A DNA stretch of 16,992 nucleotides from Bacillota bacterium (GTDB lineage: Bacteria; Bacillota; Clostridia; Peptostreptococcales; Anaerovoracaceae): the NCBI GenBank assembly GCA_019420305.1, contig JAHZHL010000019.1, positions 5,099-22,090 of the forward strand, written 5' to 3'. Shown here one piece after another: positions 13,870 to 16,992 of this stretch. The number at the start of each line of letters is the position of its first letter. The stretch's first letter is position 1. The notes under the pieces were generated by a model, which searched no databases, had not been told where the DNA came from, and worked only from the letters and a program-made list of their open reading frames with translations. Both the position numbers and the translations under genes were made by a program.

Positions 13870-14744
13870 TGCGGGGAACCATCGTAAAGGGAATCGCGGG
13901 ATTTTATTACGTAAAATGTGAAGGACAGGTATATCAATGCAGGGCAAGGGGCATCTTTAAAAAAGAAGGCATCACGCCCCTTGTCGGCGATCGTGTGGAA
14001 TTTGAACCCGGTACGGGAACAGAAGAAGACGATGGATGGGTTACAGAAATTGAGGGGCGGAAAAACCAGTTTATCCGCCCCCCTGTTGCAAATGTGGACT
14101 GTTTTGCGGTCGTACTGGCAGCTTCCCATCCGAAACCGAATCTTGCAGTCGCGGATAAGTTTCTTGTGATGGCGGAGAAACATGGAACTGACGTCGTTTT
14201 GTGCATTAACAAAACGGATTTGGATAAAAAAAATACCATGGAACATCTGCGGGAGATTTACGAGCCGCTCTATCCGGTAATTGCCCTCAGCGGAAGTACG
14301 GGAGAGGGACTGGAACATCTGCGTGAGGCGGTGAAGGGAAAGAAGACCGCGCTGGCAGGCCCGTCGGGAGTCGGAAAATCAACGATCCTCAACCGGCTGC
14401 TCCCGGGAGCTTCCGCGCAGACCGGCGATGTCAGCCGGAAAACGAAACGCGGCAGACATACGACCCGGCACTGTGAACTGTTTGAACTGGGCGACGGAAC
14501 GATGATTTTTGATACACCGGGATTTACTTCCTTCGAGATTGCCGATGTGGAAGAAGACGAACTGCAGCATCTGTATCCGGAGCTGCGGCCGTTTCTGGGA
14601 AAATGCAGGTACGACGACTGCCGCCATCTGAAAGAGCCGGAGTGCGCGGTAAGACAGGCGGTAGAGGCGGGGACGATTTCGTCTTCGCGCTACGCGTCCT
14701 ATCAGGCGCAGCTTGCGGAAATTCAGGAAAAAAACAGATATTGA
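13869..14744 (+). CDS. rsgA: Ribosome small-subunit-dependent GTPase RsgA
   Basis: RsgA (YjeQ/CpgA) is a circularly permuted GTPase that checks late 30S maturation. The permuted order is clear in this 291-residue protein: an N-terminal OB fold (about 1-70), G4 NKTD (114-117), G5-like SGSTGEGL (141-148), then the P-loop GPSGVGKST (164-172), a switch region with KTKRGRHTT, and G3 DTPG (215-218). The C-terminal zinc site has Cys246, Cys251, His253 and Cys259. All expected residues are present. The ATG overlaps the pknB stop by one base; AGGGGG lies 12 bases upstream, so coupling to pknB translation is likely. Homologues are phosphorylated by the PASTA kinase in Bacillus, which fits the neighbourhood; whether that happens here is inference. 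Confidence 0.97.
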   Translation: MRGTIVKGIAGFYYVKCEGQVYQCRARGIFKKEGITPLVGDRVEFEPGTGTEEDDGWVTEIEGRKNQFIRPPVANVDCFAVVLAASHPKPNLAVADKFLVMAEKHGTDVVLCINKTDLDKKNTMEHLREIYEPLYPVIALSGSTGEGLEHLREAVKGKKTALAGPSGVGKSTILNRLLPGASAQTGDVSRKTKRGRHTTRHCELFELGDGTMIFDTPGFTSFEIADVEEDELQHLYPELRPFLGKCRYDDCRHLKEPECAVRQAVEAGTISSSRYASYQAQLAEIQEKNRY

Positions 14745-14765
14745 GAAAGGATTGAGTAAAGAATT

Positions 14766-15422
14766 ATGATCAGACTGGCACCATCAATTTTATCAGCGGA
14801 TTTTTCACGACTGGGAGAAGAGGTTGCGGAAATTGAAAAAGCGGGAGCCCACGTGATTCATGTGGATGTAATGGACGGACATTTTGTGCCGAACATCAGT
14901 TACGGCGCGACGGTTATGAAAAGCCTGTGCGGGAAGACCGGACTGCCTTTTGATGTACACCTTATGATTGAAAATCCGGATCAGTATCTGGAGGATTTTG
15001 TGACAGATCAGACGAAATATATTACCGTTCATCAGGAAGCCTGCCCTCATCTGCACAGGACGCTGCAGCACATTAAGGGGATGGGCGTGAAGGCGGGAGT
15101 GGCGCTGAATCCCGCGACCCCTCTTTCCGCGCTGGATTACGCGATGGAAGAAGCGGATCTGATTCTGATTATGTCGGTTAACCCGGGCTTTGGAGGACAG
15201 AAATTTATCCCTTCCGCGCTGAGGAAAGTGCGGGAACTGGAACAGCTCCGCAAGGCGGGCGGCCATGAGTTTGTAATTGAAATCGACGGAGGAATTAATC
15301 TGCAGAACGCGCGGGAAGTGACCGATGCCGGTGTGGAACTGGTTGTGGCAGGGTCTTCGGTATTCGGGGCAGAGGATATCGGCGGACGGGTCGGCGAATT
15401 TCTGGAGTTGTTCTATGATTGA
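14766..15422 (+). CDS. rpe: Ribulose-phosphate 3-epimerase
   Basis: The enzyme interconverts ribulose 5-phosphate and xylulose 5-phosphate in the pentose phosphate pathway. This 218-residue TIM barrel shows the full metal site: His32 and Asp34 in HVDVMDGHFVPN, His65 in DVHLMIENP, and Asp174 in EIDGGIN. The phosphate-binding loops MSVNPGFGGQKF (136-147) and VVAGSSVFG are also present. Its length is standard. The ribosome binding site (GAAAGG, about 15 bases upstream) is distant, so translation may be helped by coupling to rsgA, whose stop is 21 bases before. Its own stop lies inside the start region of the glycosyltransferase gene. In many Bacillota thiN (thiamine pyrophosphokinase) follows rpe; it is absent here. 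Confidence 0.97.
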   Translation: MIRLAPSILSADFSRLGEEVAEIEKAGAHVIHVDVMDGHFVPNISYGATVMKSLCGKTGLPFDVHLMIENPDQYLEDFVTDQTKYITVHQEACPHLHRTLQHIKGMGVKAGVALNPATPLSALDYAMEEADLILIMSVNPGFGGQKFIPSALRKVRELEQLRKAGGHEFVIEIDGGINLQNAREVTDAGVELVVAGSSVFGAEDIGGRVGEFLELFYD

Positions 15423-16431
15423 AAACAAAAGGGAAATAAGGGAACATGCGTACAGGGAAAAAATGCTCAGCATTATTGTTCCCTGCTATAATGAGGAAAA
15501 AGGGCTGCGCCTGTTTCATGGAGCGCTGCGGGATCAGCTTGCGGCGATCCGGGAAAAGGGATACGCGTATGAAGTGATTTATATAAATGACGGGAGCCGT
15601 GACCGCAGTCTGGAACTGATTCTGGAATTTGCGTCCGGAGAGGACTATACAAAGTATATTTCTTTCAGTCGTAATTTCGGAAAGGAATCCGCGATGCTGG
15701 CGGGACTTGAGGCTGCGGCCGGAAGCTGCGCGGTGATTCTGGACGCGGATCTGCAGCATCCGCCCAGCCTGATTCCGCAGATGCTCGATAAATATGAGGA
15801 GGGATACGAACAGGTGATCGCGCGGCGGAACCGGGAAGGGGATTCCTGGAAATCCTCCTTTTTTGCCAGGACGTATTACAAACTGACTGACAAGTTAATT
15901 GATGTCAAGCTGGTGGACGGAGCAGGAGATTTCCGCCTGATTGATCGAAAAGTGATTGACGCTGTGCTTTCGCTGAAGGAAACCAACCGGTTTTCTAAGG
16001 GACTTTTTTCGTGGGTCGGTTTTCACCAGACCTACCTGGAATATGAGAACCGAAAACGGTTCGCGGATGAAAGCCACTGGTCTTTCCGCCGGCTGCTGGG
16101 TTACGGTGTAGACGGCATTGTCTCTTTTAATGTTCAGCCGCTGCGTATGTGCGTGTATCTGGGCGGCGTTCTTCTGGTGCTTTCCATTATCTATCTGATT
16201 TATCTTTTCGTTCGGATTCTGATTTACGGGATCGATGTTCCCGGTTACTTCACAACGATCACACTGATTTCCGTCCTGGGCGGCGTCCAGCTGGTTTCCC
16301 TGGGAATTATAGGGGAATATGTAGGAAGGATCTACGCGGAGGTTAAAAAAAGACCTCTTTATATTGTAGAACAGACGAATATCGCGGAGCCCGGACGCCC
16401 GGAGAAGGGGGAACATGACGAAACTTCTTGA
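15415..16431 (+). CDS. GtrB/DPM1-like family 2 glycosyltransferase with two C-terminal membrane helices
   Basis: From ATG 15415 this is a 338-residue GT2 enzyme of the dolichol/undecaprenyl-phosphate sugar synthase type (GtrB, CsbB, YkcC relatives). It moves a sugar from a nucleotide donor onto a polyprenyl phosphate at the inner membrane face. Signatures are SIIVPCYNEEKGL (19-31), YINDGSRDRSL (57-67), SFSRNFGKESAMLAGL (83-98), the metal-binding DADLQHPP (110-117), DGAGDFRLIDR (168-178), and helices at about 246-270 and 279-304, followed by GEYVGRIYAEVKKRPLY. The start is chosen because TGGAG (15403-15407) is 7 bases away; ATG 15463, just before the catalytic domain, is an alternative. It overlaps the rpe stop by 8 bases and the next gene by 17. 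The sugar cannot be told from sequence. Confidence 0.92.
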   Translation: MIENKREIREHAYREKMLSIIVPCYNEEKGLRLFHGALRDQLAAIREKGYAYEVIYINDGSRDRSLELILEFASGEDYTKYISFSRNFGKESAMLAGLEAAAGSCAVILDADLQHPPSLIPQMLDKYEEGYEQVIARRNREGDSWKSSFFARTYYKLTDKLIDVKLVDGAGDFRLIDRKVIDAVLSLKETNRFSKGLFSWVGFHQTYLEYENRKRFADESHWSFRRLLGYGVDGIVSFNVQPLRMCVYLGGVLLVLSIIYLIYLFVRILIYGIDVPGYFTTITLISVLGGVQLVSLGIIGEYVGRIYAEVKKRPLYIVEQTNIAEPGRPEKGEHDETS

Positions 16432-16822
16432 TGAAAAGGCCTGGAAATTCGTGGCGGTAGGAATTGTAAACACTCTGGTGGGGAGCGCGATTATGTTCGG
16501 GCTTTATAATCTGGCGGGATGCTCCTACTGGATATCTTCCGCTGCCAACTATGTACTGACCAGTGTGCTGAGCTATTTCCTGAACAAGAAATTTACATTT
16601 CGGCATGAGGGGGACTTTGCCGGAAGTGCTTTCCGATTCGCGGTCAACATCGCCGTGTGTTACCTGGCTGCTTACGGACTGGCAAAGCCTGCAACGGCCT
16701 TCGCGCTGCAGGGGGTCTCGAAGACCGTGCAGGAGAATGTTTCGATGCTCGTGGGGATGTGTCTGTTTGTGGGGGCGAATTATCTGGGGCAGAGGTTTTT
16801 CGCGTTTAGGGAGAAACGGTGA
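16415..16822 (+). CDS. GtrA-like membrane protein (putative lipid-linked sugar flippase)
   Basis: This 135-residue protein has four predicted helices (about 10-32, 40-60, 72-92, 106-128) and the family's marks WKFVAVGIVNTLVGSAIMFGLYNL and ANYVLTSVLSYFLNKKFTF. GtrA proteins are thought to flip undecaprenyl-phosphate sugars made by a GtrB-like enzyme, which is exactly the upstream neighbour; the frames overlap by 17 bases. A third component, a large membrane glycosyltransferase that uses the flipped sugar (GtrC, YfhO or a GT-C protein), is not present in the window. A run of Gs just before ATG 16415 provides the ribosome binding site. The reading frame ends in a basic FREKR tail. Substrate and final acceptor (teichoic acid, capsule or glycoprotein) are unknown. 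Confidence 0.9.
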   Translation: MTKLLDEKAWKFVAVGIVNTLVGSAIMFGLYNLAGCSYWISSAANYVLTSVLSYFLNKKFTFRHEGDFAGSAFRFAVNIAVCYLAAYGLAKPATAFALQGVSKTVQENVSMLVGMCLFVGANYLGQRFFAFREKR

Positions 16823-16992
16823 AGACAGTGGGATACAAAGAGCAACGAGACTTGATTAAGAAGCATTAGGAATACTTGGGAATATATGAACAGCGTTCAT
16901 TCTATTTCATGAGTCAGTTGTGATAACATTGAAGCGGAGATAGTGTAAAATAATTGTGGAATTTTTGAGAGAGAAATAAAAAGAGACAGTTC
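16819..16992 (+). other. Non-coding or decayed stretch after the long operon, with a weak stem-loop
   Basis: A GTG at 16819-16821 overlaps the GtrA stop (GTGA) and opens a frame of 16 codons (VKTVGYKEQRDLIKKH) that ends at TAG 16867-16869. After that TAG the same frame stays open for another 17 codons. This could be a remnant or chance. The sequence becomes more AT-rich. ATGAAC (16886-16891) and GTTCAT (16895-16900) form a 6-bp hairpin followed by TCTATTTC, a weak terminator candidate. No intact gene is visible before the window ends. Confidence 0.4.

Noticed and set aside
15325..15414. Upstream extension of the glycosyltransferase frame into rpe
   Set aside because: These 30 residues lie in rpe codons and do not resemble GT2 enzymes; the well-placed TGGAG supports the start at 15415.
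16918..16951. TTGTGA and TAAAAT as a promoter near the right edge
   Set aside because: The spacing is 22 bases, too long for a sigma-A promoter, and no gene is visible downstream within the window.

Overview
The window reads as a chromosomal core segment of a low-to-mid GC Gram-positive anaerobe, most likely a member of the Clostridia and close to Lachnospiraceae. The basis is the strong AGGAGG-type ribosome binding sites, six tRNA genes that all encode their CCA end, sigma-A-like promoters, a formate/nitrite channel, and the order priA-def-fmt-(zinc peptidase)-rsmB-stp-pknB-rsgA-rpe, which is a hallmark arrangement in Bacillota. The family assignment is inference; no rRNA or species-specific marker is present.

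Layout. Bases 2-121 hold the 3' end of an unidentified, probably membrane-embedded protein. A formate/nitrite transporter (FocA/FdhC family) follows at 189-953, with a likely terminator hairpin behind it. A clear promoter (TTGACA-17-TATTAT) at about 1149-1177 drives a six-tRNA operon: Ser-UGA, Ser-GCU, Trp-CCA, Pro-UGG, a CAU tRNA (Met or lysidine-type Ile) and Phe-GAA. It ends at a good rho-independent terminator. Next come a small three-helix membrane protein and thymidine kinase on the plus strand. Thymidine kinase converges, with only a 10-base gap, on a minus-strand radical-SAM protein of the YhcC/YtqA type. From a divergent promoter region near 3921-3990 a very tight plus-strand run starts and continues to about 16.8 kb: queH, asnA, priA, def, fmt, a YugP-type zinc membrane peptidase, rsmB, stp (PP2C phosphatase), pknB (PASTA kinase), rsgA, rpe, a GtrB-like glycosyltransferase and a GtrA-like membrane protein. 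Many junctions overlap by 1-20 bases or are separated by fewer than 25, so this is probably one transcriptional unit with internal promoters. One good candidate internal promoter lies at the end of fmt.

How the genes work together. The central block joins replication restart (priA), N-terminal formylation and deformylation of proteins (fmt, def), rRNA modification and small-subunit maturation (rsmB, rsgA), and the kinase/phosphatase pair that senses cell-wall state (pknB, stp). tRNA function is a second theme: the tRNA cluster, queH (last step of queuosine synthesis) and the YtqA-like radical-SAM protein (its Bacillus relative works on wobble uridine). The last two genes form a classic pair for making and translocating a lipid-linked sugar, and probably belong to cell-surface glycosylation.

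Most of the window is ordinary core genome. The points that stand out are a PriA that seems to lack its winged-helix domain, the absence of rlmN from its usual place between rsmB and stp (and of thiN after rpe), the attachment of a glycosyltransferase/GtrA pair to rpe by overlapping reading frames, a convergent junction whose terminators must lie inside the neighbouring coding regions, and several uncommented inverted repeats. I saw no CRISPR array, insertion sequence, phage gene or clearly novel system.
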